Positions 54,659 through 61,978 of a stretch of 64,000 nt of DNA are shown here, piece by piece. The number at the start of each line of letters is the position of its first letter. The first letter of the stretch is position 1. The notes under the pieces were generated by a model. The model was given only the letters and a program-made list of their open reading frames with translations. It did not search any database and had not been told where the DNA came from. The DNA comes from Gemmatimonadales bacterium. Its GTDB lineage: Bacteria; Gemmatimonadota; Gemmatimonadetes; Gemmatimonadales; GWC2-71-9. The DNA is taken from assembly GCA_019637315.1 (NCBI GenBank), contig JAHBVU010000014.1:1-64000 (forward strand). Direction: 5' to 3'. A program made the translations under genes and the position numbers.

Positions 54659-55792
54659 GTGTTAAAGCTGCCGCAATCTAGTCCGGGGCTGGGTCGCCTA
54701 CCAGCCTGTCTCGCGATCGTTCTGGTCGCCCTCGCTGCGCCGCTGTCCGGCCAAAACCGACTTCGTGCCAATTCCGCTGCGCCCCTGCTCAAGGACCCGA
54801 ACGGAATCCGGCTGGCCACCCTCGTTGCCGGGACGACCTACCCTGTCGGTCGTACCCGCGAAGGGCATGTCCAGGTCACCCTCGAAGGGTGGCTGCCGAC
54901 GGCATCGGTGCAGGCGACCAACCGAGACGGGTTCGATCTCGTCGTCACCGCGCGGTCGGGCGAGGCGCTCAGGACCGGGCCCGGTACCGGCACGTCCGCT
55001 CGGCTACAGGAGGGGACGTTGCTGACTCGGGCCGAAACTCGGGGGGCCTGGGTCCGGGTTCGCCGGGAAGGCTGGGTCGTTCGGTCCGGACTCAGCGACC
55101 CGACGGTCGAGACGGCGGCCACCCCGCCGCCTGGACGCACCACGCCCGCTCCTGCGCCTACACCGTCGCCAGCGCCGGCTACGACGGGCCCAGCATCAAC
55201 CCAGCCGACCGTGGTGGCTCCGACGGACTCGGTTTCGGCCGAGCGCCGGACGGCTGCTGCGACAGATGCGGAGACACCGACGAGCGTCGCACCGGGAATG
55301 GCCGCGCTCCGCGCCGGAACCGGGATTGCACCTACTCGGGACGGAAAACCGGCTGCCACCGCCTCGGGCGGGTCGACCGTGACTGTGCTCGAACGCGACG
55401 GCGAATGGGCGCGGGTGCGTCTCGAGGGCTGGATCCGGGCCGAAGACGTCATCGATGACGCGCCACTCATCCCGGCTATTACGGGTGCCATGATCCGGCA
55501 AGCCCCCGACCGCTATATCGGCCAGACGGTAACCTGGCGGCTGCAGTTCCTGGCCGTGCAGGAGGCGGATGCGCTCCGCCCCGAAATGCCGCTTGGGCAG
55601 CCGTATCTCCTCGCGCGTGGTCCGCTGCCCGAGAGCGGCTTCACCTATGTCATGGTCAGTCGTGACCAGGCGGCTCAATTCCGCCGGATGACCCCGCTCG
55701 ATGAAGTCACGGTCGAGGCGGTACTCCGGTCCGGCCGGACCAAGTTTCTGCCAACGCCGGTTCTCGAATTCGTCAGGATGGTCAATCGATGA
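54659..55792 (+). CDS. Secreted protein with two SH3-like domains
   Basis: The 377-residue protein has a signal peptide (GRLPACLAIVLVALAAPLSGQ) and two bacterial SH3-like domains, each with GxxAxLRxGxGTxxxxxAxxxEG and ending WVRVRREGWV or WARVRLEGWI, separated by a low-complexity Pro/Thr/Ala linker (around residues 150-195). A third, mixed domain without a name follows (residues 270-377). SH3b domains often bind cell-wall peptides. GTG 54659 begins a signal peptide; frame upstream is open but spurious. Its stop overlaps the next ATG (ATGA). Confidence 0.82.
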   Translation: MLKLPQSSPGLGRLPACLAIVLVALAAPLSGQNRLRANSAAPLLKDPNGIRLATLVAGTTYPVGRTREGHVQVTLEGWLPTASVQATNRDGFDLVVTARSGEALRTGPGTGTSARLQEGTLLTRAETRGAWVRVRREGWVVRSGLSDPTVETAATPPPGRTTPAPAPTPSPAPATTGPASTQPTVVAPTDSVSAERRTAAATDAETPTSVAPGMAALRAGTGIAPTRDGKPAATASGGSTVTVLERDGEWARVRLEGWIRAEDVIDDAPLIPAITGAMIRQAPDRYIGQTVTWRLQFLAVQEADALRPEMPLGQPYLLARGPLPESGFTYVMVSRDQAAQFRRMTPLDEVTVEAVLRSGRTKFLPTPVLEFVRMVNR

Positions 55793-56166
55793 ACGACAAC
55801 CTCAAGCAGCGGATCATGCGGCGGCTGGAAACGCTGAGCGACCAGCGCGGCTACCAGATTCTCGACTACGTCGAGTTCCTCGAGAGCAAATACGCCGAGC
55901 GGGTGGCCCCGACCAACGTCTTCGCGCGCATGACTGAAACGGTCGAAGACGTGCTGCGGGCAGGCAAGGTGCCGGTCAAAGCGATCTCGGGCACCATGGG
56001 TGTGATGGACAGTGCCAGCAAAGTCATGCGCGGTGTGGCGGCCGCCGCCCAGGCGGTCGTGGATGAGGCAATCCAGGCAGTCGAGCGGCCGGCGGACAAG
56101 CCGGTTCCCCCGGGCACTGCGCCGGACCGGGTGCCGGGCGGCTCCGGTGCGTCCGAGGGGCGTTAG
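55789..56166 (+). CDS. Small conserved hypothetical protein, mostly helical
   Basis: A 125-residue protein with a charged N-terminus (NDNLKQRIMRRLETLSDQRGYQILDYVEFLESKYA) typical of small DUF2281-like helices, a central helical part and a Pro/Gly-rich tail. The stretch LDYVEFLESKYAER and VFARMTETVEDVLR suggest amphipathic helices; no catalytic motif is seen. It overlaps the SH3 gene stop by four bases. Confidence 0.65.
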   Translation: MNDNLKQRIMRRLETLSDQRGYQILDYVEFLESKYAERVAPTNVFARMTETVEDVLRAGKVPVKAISGTMGVMDSASKVMRGVAAAAQAVVDEAIQAVERPADKPVPPGTAPDRVPGGSGASEGR

Positions 56167-56190
56167 GCTCGCCATCGGCACCCGTCGTTC

Positions 56191-56219
56191 TTGATTCGAC
56201 TGCCCCCTTACCCTAGATT
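56191..56219 (+). promoter_or_regulatory. Promoter of guaB
   Basis: TTGATT (56191-56196) and TAGATT (56214-56219) are separated by 17 bases, an ideal sigma-70 type spacing, 65 bases before the guaB start. A near-palindrome TGTTCTGCAGGACA (56240-56253) follows downstream. Confidence 0.65.
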
Positions 56220-56283
56220 CGTCCATGCTCGCCGCCCGATGTTCTGCAGGACACCGTACCCACGCAATTGAGATGTGTACCCG

Positions 56284-57741
56284 ATGAGTTCGCTTCGCGT
56301 TGGCGTTGCGCTCACGTTCGACGACGTACTTCTCGTCCCGCGCGAAAGCGCCGTTCATCCGCGAGACGTTTCCGTTCGGACCCAGCTGACCCGCCGTATC
56401 CCACTCAACATCCCGCTCATAGCCGCCGCCATGGATACCGTCACCGAGGCGGAAATGGCCATCGCCATGGCGCGCGCGGGCGGCATCGGTGTGGTCCACA
56501 AGAACATGTCGATCGATCGCCAGGCAGCCGAGATCGATCGGGTCAAGCGCAGCGAAAGCGGGATGATTCTCAACCCGATCACGCTCGGCCCGGATCGACC
56601 GATTCGTGAGGCCGCGACGCTGATGACCCGCTTCCGGATCTCGGGCGTTCCGATCGTCGATGCGCACGGCAAGCTGATTGGCATCCTGACGAACCGCGAC
56701 CTGCAGTTCGAGCGGGATCTCGATCGCCCGATTCAGGGCGCCATGACCAAAGACAACCTGATCACGGCGCCCGTGGGCACGACGCTCGACGAGGCGGAAC
56801 GGATCCTGGCGCAGCATCGAATCGAGAAGCTGCCAGTCGTCGATGACGCGGGTGTGCTCAAGGGGCTGATCACGGTCAAAGACATTTTCAAGCGTCAGCG
56901 GCACCCCGAAGCGAACAAGGATGAGCATGGTCGACTTCGCGTCGCGGGTGCGCTTGGCGCGGGTCCTGATACCTTGGCACGAGCCAAGGCGCTGCTTGAT
57001 GCGGGGTGCGACGTTCTGGTACTGGATTCTGCGCACGGGCACAGTGCGGGCGTTCTGGAGATGATCGACAGATTGCGCGAAGCGTTTCCCGATGCACAGC
57101 TGATTGGCGGTAACGTGGCCACCGAAACAGGGGCTCGCGAACTTGCCCGGCGCGGCTGCGATGCCATCAAAGTCGGGATCGGACCCGGGAGCATCTGTAC
57201 GACCCGCGTCGTTACCGGGGTCGGGGTGCCGCAGATCACGGCCATCATGGACGCGATTCGCGGGGCCGGGGAGGTTCCGGTCATCGCGGATGGCGGAATC
57301 AAATATTCAGGCGATATTGTGAAGGCAATGGCAGCAGGGGCCTCCTCGGTCATGATGGGGTCGATGCTCGCCGGAACCGAGGAAAGCCCGGGCGAATCCG
57401 TCCTGGCCGAAGGACGCCGGTTCAAGATGATCCGCGGCATGGGCAGCCTCTCTGCCATGCAGGACGGGTCAGCCGACCGGTACTTTCAGGAGGGTGAGCT
57501 GGCGCCCTCCAAGATGGTTCCCGAGGGGATCGAGGGCAGGGTGCCCTATCGGGGGCCTGTGGGTGATGTCTTGTTTCAGATGGTGGGTGGCCTGCGAAGC
57601 GGCATGGGATACTGCGGGGCGGCCGATCTGGTCGCGCTTCGGCGGGATACCGAAATGGTTCAGATCACGGCGGCGGGCTTGCGAGAATCCCATCCGCACG
57701 ATGTGACCATCACCAGGGAAGCACCCAATTACAGCAAGTAA
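56284..57741 (+). CDS. guaB: IMP dehydrogenase
   Basis: The 485-residue enzyme converts IMP to XMP with NAD+, the committed step of GMP synthesis. The catalytic Cys305 lies in [11 protein letters not shown]; two CBS domains are inserted around residues 95-210 ([14 protein letters not shown] and [14 protein letters not shown]), and [39 protein letters not shown] is the IMP site (quoted in pieces). ATG 56284 is preferred over GTG 56275; both are possible. A promoter lies upstream. Confidence 0.96.
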   Translation: MSSLRVGVALTFDDVLLVPRESAVHPRDVSVRTQLTRRIPLNIPLIAAAMDTVTEAEMAIAMARAGGIGVVHKNMSIDRQAAEIDRVKRSESGMILNPITLGPDRPIREAATLMTRFRISGVPIVDAHGKLIGILTNRDLQFERDLDRPIQGAMTKDNLITAPVGTTLDEAERILAQHRIEKLPVVDDAGVLKGLITVKDIFKRQRHPEANKDEHGRLRVAGALGAGPDTLARAKALLDAGCDVLVLDSAHGHSAGVLEMIDRLREAFPDAQLIGGNVATETGARELARRGCDAIKVGIGPGSICTTRVVTGVGVPQITAIMDAIRGAGEVPVIADGGIKYSGDIVKAMAAGASSVMMGSMLAGTEESPGESVLAEGRRFKMIRGMGSLSAMQDGSADRYFQEGELAPSKMVPEGIEGRVPYRGPVGDVLFQMVGGLRSGMGYCGAADLVALRRDTEMVQITAAGLRESHPHDVTITREAPNYSK

Positions 57742-57876
57742 GGCTCGTCGCTGGTCCGCTGGTCTGTAGGGTTCGTCAGTTCACTCGAATGTTGAATGTC
57801 CGTGCCGCCGGATCGGGTCTCGCTTGACCCGTCCGAGCGGCTTATGCGTGGTCTCATCACTGCGAGTACTGCCTAT

Positions 57877-59331
57877 ATGTCGATTTTTCGTCGGAAAGCG
57901 ATTGCCGACTTACAAGCGGAGGCAAGCGCCGAACACGGGTTGCAACGGGTCCTCGGACCCCTCAACCTCACGTTCCTGGGTATTGGCGCCATCATCGGAA
58001 CCGGGATATTCGTCCTGACCGGTACGGTGGCGGCGAAGAACGCGGGACCGGCCATCATCCTGTCGTTCGTGCTCGCAGGGTCGGCGGCCATCTTTGCCGC
58101 GTTCTGTTACTCGGAGTTTGCGGCATTGGTTCCGATCGCGGGCAGCGCGTACACCTACGGGTACGCAACCCTGGGTGAGATTTTTGCCTGGATCATCGGC
58201 TGGGACCTCGTACTCGAGTATGCGCTTTCCGCGACAACAGTGGCCATCGGCTGGTCCGGCTATCTCGTCTCATTCCTCAACAACATAGGAATACACATAC
58301 CAGCCGCATTCTCCGCGGCAGCCGGCACTCAGGTGACCATGGCTGATGGCTCCCAGGTCACGGCCATCCTCAACCTGCCGGCCATCTTCATCGTGCTCGT
58401 GGTGACCGCGATCCTGGTTCGCGGCATCAAGGAGTCGGCCACGCTGAACAACATCGTGGTGTTCATCAAAGTCGGCGTCATCCTGCTCTTCATCCTCTTT
58501 GCCTGGCGGGCCATCGACCCGGCGAACTGGCAGCCGTTTATCCCGGCCAATCTCGGCCATCGGGAAGAGTTCGGCGTCACCGGTATCATTGCCGGCGCTG
58601 GTATCGTCTTCTTTGCGTATATCGGGTTCGACGCGGTGAGTACCGCAGCGCAGGAAGCCAAGAATCCGCAGCGCGACATGCCGATCGGCATCATCGGATC
58701 GCTGCTCATCTGCACCATCCTCTACATCGTAGTCTCCGCGATTGCGACCGGCGTCCTTCCCTACCAGGAACTGGACGTGCCGGATCCGATTGCCAAGGTG
58801 GCGACGGCAGCTGGACTGGGTTGGATGGCGCGCCTGATCGAGCTCGGTGCGATTGCTGGGCTCTCATCGGTCATTCTGGTGCAGCTGATGGGTCAGGCCC
58901 GCGTCTTCTGGTCGATGTCCAACGACGGTCTGCTGCCGGCGGTGGTCAACAAGATCCACCCCAAGTTCAAGACCCCCTGGATCACGCAGATCGTTCTCGG
59001 CGTCGCGGTGGCGATTCCTGCCGGGTTCCTCAATGTGCGTGAAGCCGCGTCGCTGGTGTCGATCGGGACTCTGCTGGCCTTCGTGATCGTGTGCTCAGCG
59101 GTGTTGGTGCTCCGAGTCCGTGAACCAAACCTTCGTCGCCCGTTCAAGGTTCCGGCGGTGTGGATCATCGCGCCCGCGGGTATTCTTTCGTGCGCGTACC
59201 TGATGTACTTCCTGCCGTGGCGAACCTGGGAGCGTCTCCTGATCTGGCTCGCCATTGGTGTGGCGTCGTATTACCTGTATGGCTACCGCAACTCCAAGCT
59301 CGCCAAGCGGGCGCGGGGTGAGCAGGTCTGA
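57877..59331 (+). CDS. Cationic amino acid-type APC permease
   Basis: The 484-residue transporter has about 12-14 membrane segments and the APC/CAT signature LTFLGIGAIIGTGIFVLTG near residue 30, then GSAYTYGYATLGEIFAWIIGWDLVLEYA, and the FFAYIGFDAVSTAAQEAKNPQRD loop typical of YfnA-like cationic or broad amino acid transporters. ATG 57877 is selected because family members begin at SIFRRKAIADL-like sequence; an in-frame ATG at 57796 would add 27 residues that do not look like family sequence. It is monocistronic, with a terminator behind. Confidence 0.9.
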   Translation: MSIFRRKAIADLQAEASAEHGLQRVLGPLNLTFLGIGAIIGTGIFVLTGTVAAKNAGPAIILSFVLAGSAAIFAAFCYSEFAALVPIAGSAYTYGYATLGEIFAWIIGWDLVLEYALSATTVAIGWSGYLVSFLNNIGIHIPAAFSAAAGTQVTMADGSQVTAILNLPAIFIVLVVTAILVRGIKESATLNNIVVFIKVGVILLFILFAWRAIDPANWQPFIPANLGHREEFGVTGIIAGAGIVFFAYIGFDAVSTAAQEAKNPQRDMPIGIIGSLLICTILYIVVSAIATGVLPYQELDVPDPIAKVATAAGLGWMARLIELGAIAGLSSVILVQLMGQARVFWSMSNDGLLPAVVNKIHPKFKTPWITQIVLGVAVAIPAGFLNVREAASLVSIGTLLAFVIVCSAVLVLRVREPNLRRPFKVPAVWIIAPAGILSCAYLMYFLPWRTWERLLIWLAIGVASYYLYGYRNSKLAKRARGEQV

Positions 59332-59357
59332 TCCCTGACGCGGTTCGGAAGGACAAT

Positions 59358-59390
59358 AGGCCGGTGGAGAGCTTCCACCGGCCTTTGTCA
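59358..59390. terminator. Bidirectional terminator between convergent transporter genes
   Basis: AGGCCGGTGG (59358-59367) pairs with CCACCGGCCT (59375-59384), followed by TTTGT on the plus strand; the convergent symporter gene ends at 59411. Confidence 0.85.
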
Positions 59391-59410
59391 CTTGCGGCAG
59401 CGGACGCGTG

Positions 59411-60637
59411 TCACGTCTGTTCTTCCAGTGCGCCGTCCCAGCGGGCCACCACGGCCGTCGCCAGGCAGTTGCCCAGCACGTTGACTGCGGTGCGGGCCAT
59501 GTCCATGAAGACGTCGACGGCCAGGATGACCGCAATGCCCTCGAGCGGCAACCCGAACTGCGACAGGGTGCCGGACAGGATCACGAGCGAGGCGCGGGGT
59601 ACGCCGGCCACGCCCTTGCTCGTGAGCATCAGGGTCAGCACCATCGCGACCTGGGTTCCGAACGACAGGGTGATCCCAGCCGCTTGCGCCACGAAGACCG
59701 AAGCAAGCCCGAGATAGAGTGTGGAGCCTGCCAGGTTGAACGAGTAGCCGGTCGGCAGCACGAACGATGCGATGCGGCGGGGCACCCCGAATCGTTCCAT
59801 ATTCTCGAGCGCACGCGGCAGGGCCGCTTCCGACGACGCGGTGGTGAACGCGATCAGGGTGGGCTGCCGGCTCCAATGCCAGAACCGCCCGATCCTGAGC
59901 CGGGCAATGAGGGCCGCGGGGAGCATGACACCGAGCACGAAGACGAGCAAGGCTCCGTACAGCGTCAGGACCAGCTTGCCGAGGCTCACCACCACGCCAA
60001 GACCGTTGGTGCCGATCGCGACGGCAACAGCCGCTGCCACGCCGACCGGAGCATAGAGCATCACGAGCCCGGTGAACTTGAACATCACCTCTGCCAGGCT
60101 CTCGCACATTTCCAGCATGACTTCGCGTGGCCGGCCGCGGACCTGCGTCAGGGCCGCGCCGAAGATCAGGGCAAAGAAGACGATCTGCAGGGTTTCGTTG
60201 CGCGCCATCGCTTCGACGATGCTGGCCGGGACGGCATTCTCCAGGACCCCCTGCCAGGTGGTTCGGGTACTGGCCAGTCTCTCGCCGGCTTCGGCCGATC
60301 CAGTAAGGCTCAGGCCGGCGCCCGGCTGGCCGAGATGCGCGGCAACCATCCCGATGATGAGGGCCACGGTCGTGACGATCTGAAAGTAGATCAGCGCCCG
60401 GAGGGCCACCCGCCCGATCTGGCGGACGTCGTCTCCTTGGCCCGCGATGCCGATGACGAGAGTGGCGAAGATGAGGGGGGCGACCAGCGACTTGATCAGC
60501 CGGATGAAGATCGTTGCAAACGGACGCATCACGGCCGCGAGGTCGGATCCGAGCCAGACGTAGAAATCCAGGTAGCCGATCACGGCGCCGACCAGCGTAG
60601 CAATCAGGATCCAATGCGTCAGGGTGAGACGGCGCAT
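59411..60637 (-). CDS. Dicarboxylate/amino acid:cation symporter (DAACS family)
   Basis: The 408-residue transporter is a GltP/DctA-type symporter with about eight membrane segments and two re-entrant loops. Markers are FIRLIKSLVAPLIFATLVIGIAGQGD, TASSEAALPRALE near residue 265 (the serine-rich hairpin), and PTGYSFNLAGSTLYLGLASVF. It imports glutamate, aspartate or C4-dicarboxylates driven by Na+ or H+. It starts at ATG 60637 and is divergent from the nrnA-like gene. Confidence 0.93.
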   Translation of the reverse strand: MRRLTLTHWILIATLVGAVIGYLDFYVWLGSDLAAVMRPFATIFIRLIKSLVAPLIFATLVIGIAGQGDDVRQIGRVALRALIYFQIVTTVALIIGMVAAHLGQPGAGLSLTGSAEAGERLASTRTTWQGVLENAVPASIVEAMARNETLQIVFFALIFGAALTQVRGRPREVMLEMCESLAEVMFKFTGLVMLYAPVGVAAAVAVAIGTNGLGVVVSLGKLVLTLYGALLVFVLGVMLPAALIARLRIGRFWHWSRQPTLIAFTTASSEAALPRALENMERFGVPRRIASFVLPTGYSFNLAGSTLYLGLASVFVAQAAGITLSFGTQVAMVLTLMLTSKGVAGVPRASLVILSGTLSQFGLPLEGIAVILAVDVFMDMARTAVNVLGNCLATAVVARWDGALEEQT

Positions 60638-60770
60638 CTGTCACCATGGTTCGTAGAGGCGGTGCTGGGCGCGCCGGAGTGGCGCAAAGGTGGTCAAAGA
60701 TGCTGGAAGGCAAGCGGCACCGAAAGAGGCGGGCTCGCCAAGCGATAATGGGTCGGTCTATTTTGTTCCA

Positions 60771-61790
60771 ATGCCTATCAATTTGACCGACGACAAACGG
60801 TCCGCCGCTCGCGAATTGGCGCAGGCCCTGACGCCCGGCGCATCGGTCTGCCTCACGACGCACGTCAATCCGGATGGTGACGGCCTTGGCAGCGAAATTG
60901 GCTTGGTGCACCTGCTGCGGGGCATCGGTGTCTCGGCCACCATCGCCAACCCGACTCGCACGCCAGCCCGCTTCAACTTCCTTTTCGAAGGACTTCCCGG
61001 CGTCGATCGCAGCGAAGAGGCGGTCAAGGCCTTGCGCCGAGCCGATTTCATCGTGGTGCTCGATATCAGTGACATCGAGCGCCTCGGGATGCTGGCGGAT
61101 ACGGTCAGAGAACGGGGCGTACCGGTCGGCTGCATCGATCATCACGTCAGTCAGGGAACCCTGCCTAACGGTCCCCGTTATGTCGATCCGTCGGCTGCGG
61201 CCACCGGGGAACTGATCGTCGAGATTGCCGCAGCCAACGGCTGGCCGCTCACCCATGCAGTGGCCCGCGCCCTGTACGTCGCCATTCTAACGGATACCGG
61301 CGGCTTCCGGTTCAGCAATACCCACCCGCGCACGCTCCGTATCGCGGCGGAACTGCTCGATCAGGGCATCGACCCGGAGGCGATCTACCTCGACGTCTAC
61401 GCCGGCGCGCCCGAAGGGCGGGTTCGGCTGCTTGCCGAGGTGCTGCAGACCCTGGTCGTCGAGCCGGACACCGGTTTGGCATGGGTCACTGTGCCACCAG
61501 GCGCCGTCGAGCGCCATCGCGTCAGCTCGGACGACTTGGACGGCATCATCGAACATGCCCGGTCGATCGCAGGCGTCCGCATGGCGCTCCTCTTCCGCGA
61601 GATCGGGCAGGGACGGATCAAAGTCTCGCTCCGGTCCGTCGGGCCCGTCGATGTCGCCGGCTTTGCCAAGCCCTTTGGGGGGGGAGGACACGTCAAGGCC
61701 GCAGGTCTGTCGCTCCCGGGGGCCCTCTCCGAAGTGCAAGCCCAGGTTCTCTCGGCCGCGAGGGGCTATCTGGAGGCTTATCGGGGCTGA
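60771..61790 (+). CDS. DHH/DHHA1 phosphoesterase, NrnA-like (oligoribonuclease/PAP phosphatase)
   Basis: The 339-residue enzyme resembles NrnA, which degrades short oligonucleotides and dephosphorylates pAp. It has HVNPDGDGLGSEIG (metal-binding DxD), DISDIERLG, CIDHHVSQG (the DHH motif), DTGGFRFSNT and, in the DHHA1 part, GGGGHVKAAG. ATG 60771 matches the family start; upstream residues in frame do not. pGpG, the breakdown product of c-di-GMP, is another known NrnA-family substrate, and a diguanylate cyclase is in the window, though far away. Confidence 0.9.
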   Translation: MPINLTDDKRSAARELAQALTPGASVCLTTHVNPDGDGLGSEIGLVHLLRGIGVSATIANPTRTPARFNFLFEGLPGVDRSEEAVKALRRADFIVVLDISDIERLGMLADTVRERGVPVGCIDHHVSQGTLPNGPRYVDPSAAATGELIVEIAAANGWPLTHAVARALYVAILTDTGGFRFSNTHPRTLRIAAELLDQGIDPEAIYLDVYAGAPEGRVRLLAEVLQTLVVEPDTGLAWVTVPPGAVERHRVSSDDLDGIIEHARSIAGVRMALLFREIGQGRIKVSLRSVGPVDVAGFAKPFGGGGHVKAAGLSLPGALSEVQAQVLSAARGYLEAYRG

Positions 61791-61816
61791 CGGTCCCGAC
61801 GATGTAAGGCCTCTGC

Positions 61817-61848
61817 CGGCCGGCTCGGATTCGAGTCGGCCGTTTCAT
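61817..61848 (+). terminator. Rho-independent terminator of the nrnA-like gene
   Basis: CGGCCGGCTC (61817-61826) pairs with GAGTCGGCCG (61833-61842, one G-U pair), then TTTCATTT. Confidence 0.85.
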
Positions 61849-61851
61849 TTA

Positions 61852-61880
61852 TTGACGTTTTAGTGCCTGCATGCTACTAT
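61852..61880 (+). promoter_or_regulatory. Promoter of the ADOP permease gene
   Basis: TTGACG (61852-61857) and TACTAT (61875-61880) are separated by exactly 17 bases, directly after the preceding terminator and 98 bases before the ADOP start. Confidence 0.75.
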
Positions 61881-61978
61881 GCTGGCCGAGGTATCATTGG
61901 ACGGATGTGCCGGCAGGAGCTGTTCCAAGCCAGGTTCGGCTTCGGCCTGGTCTGGCCGGGACGCGCGGAGAGCTGATC

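Noticed and set aside
59388-61256. Long minus-strand frame overlapping the symporter and the nrnA-like gene
   Set aside because: It covers two well-supported genes in other frames and has no family similarity, so it is a composition artefact.
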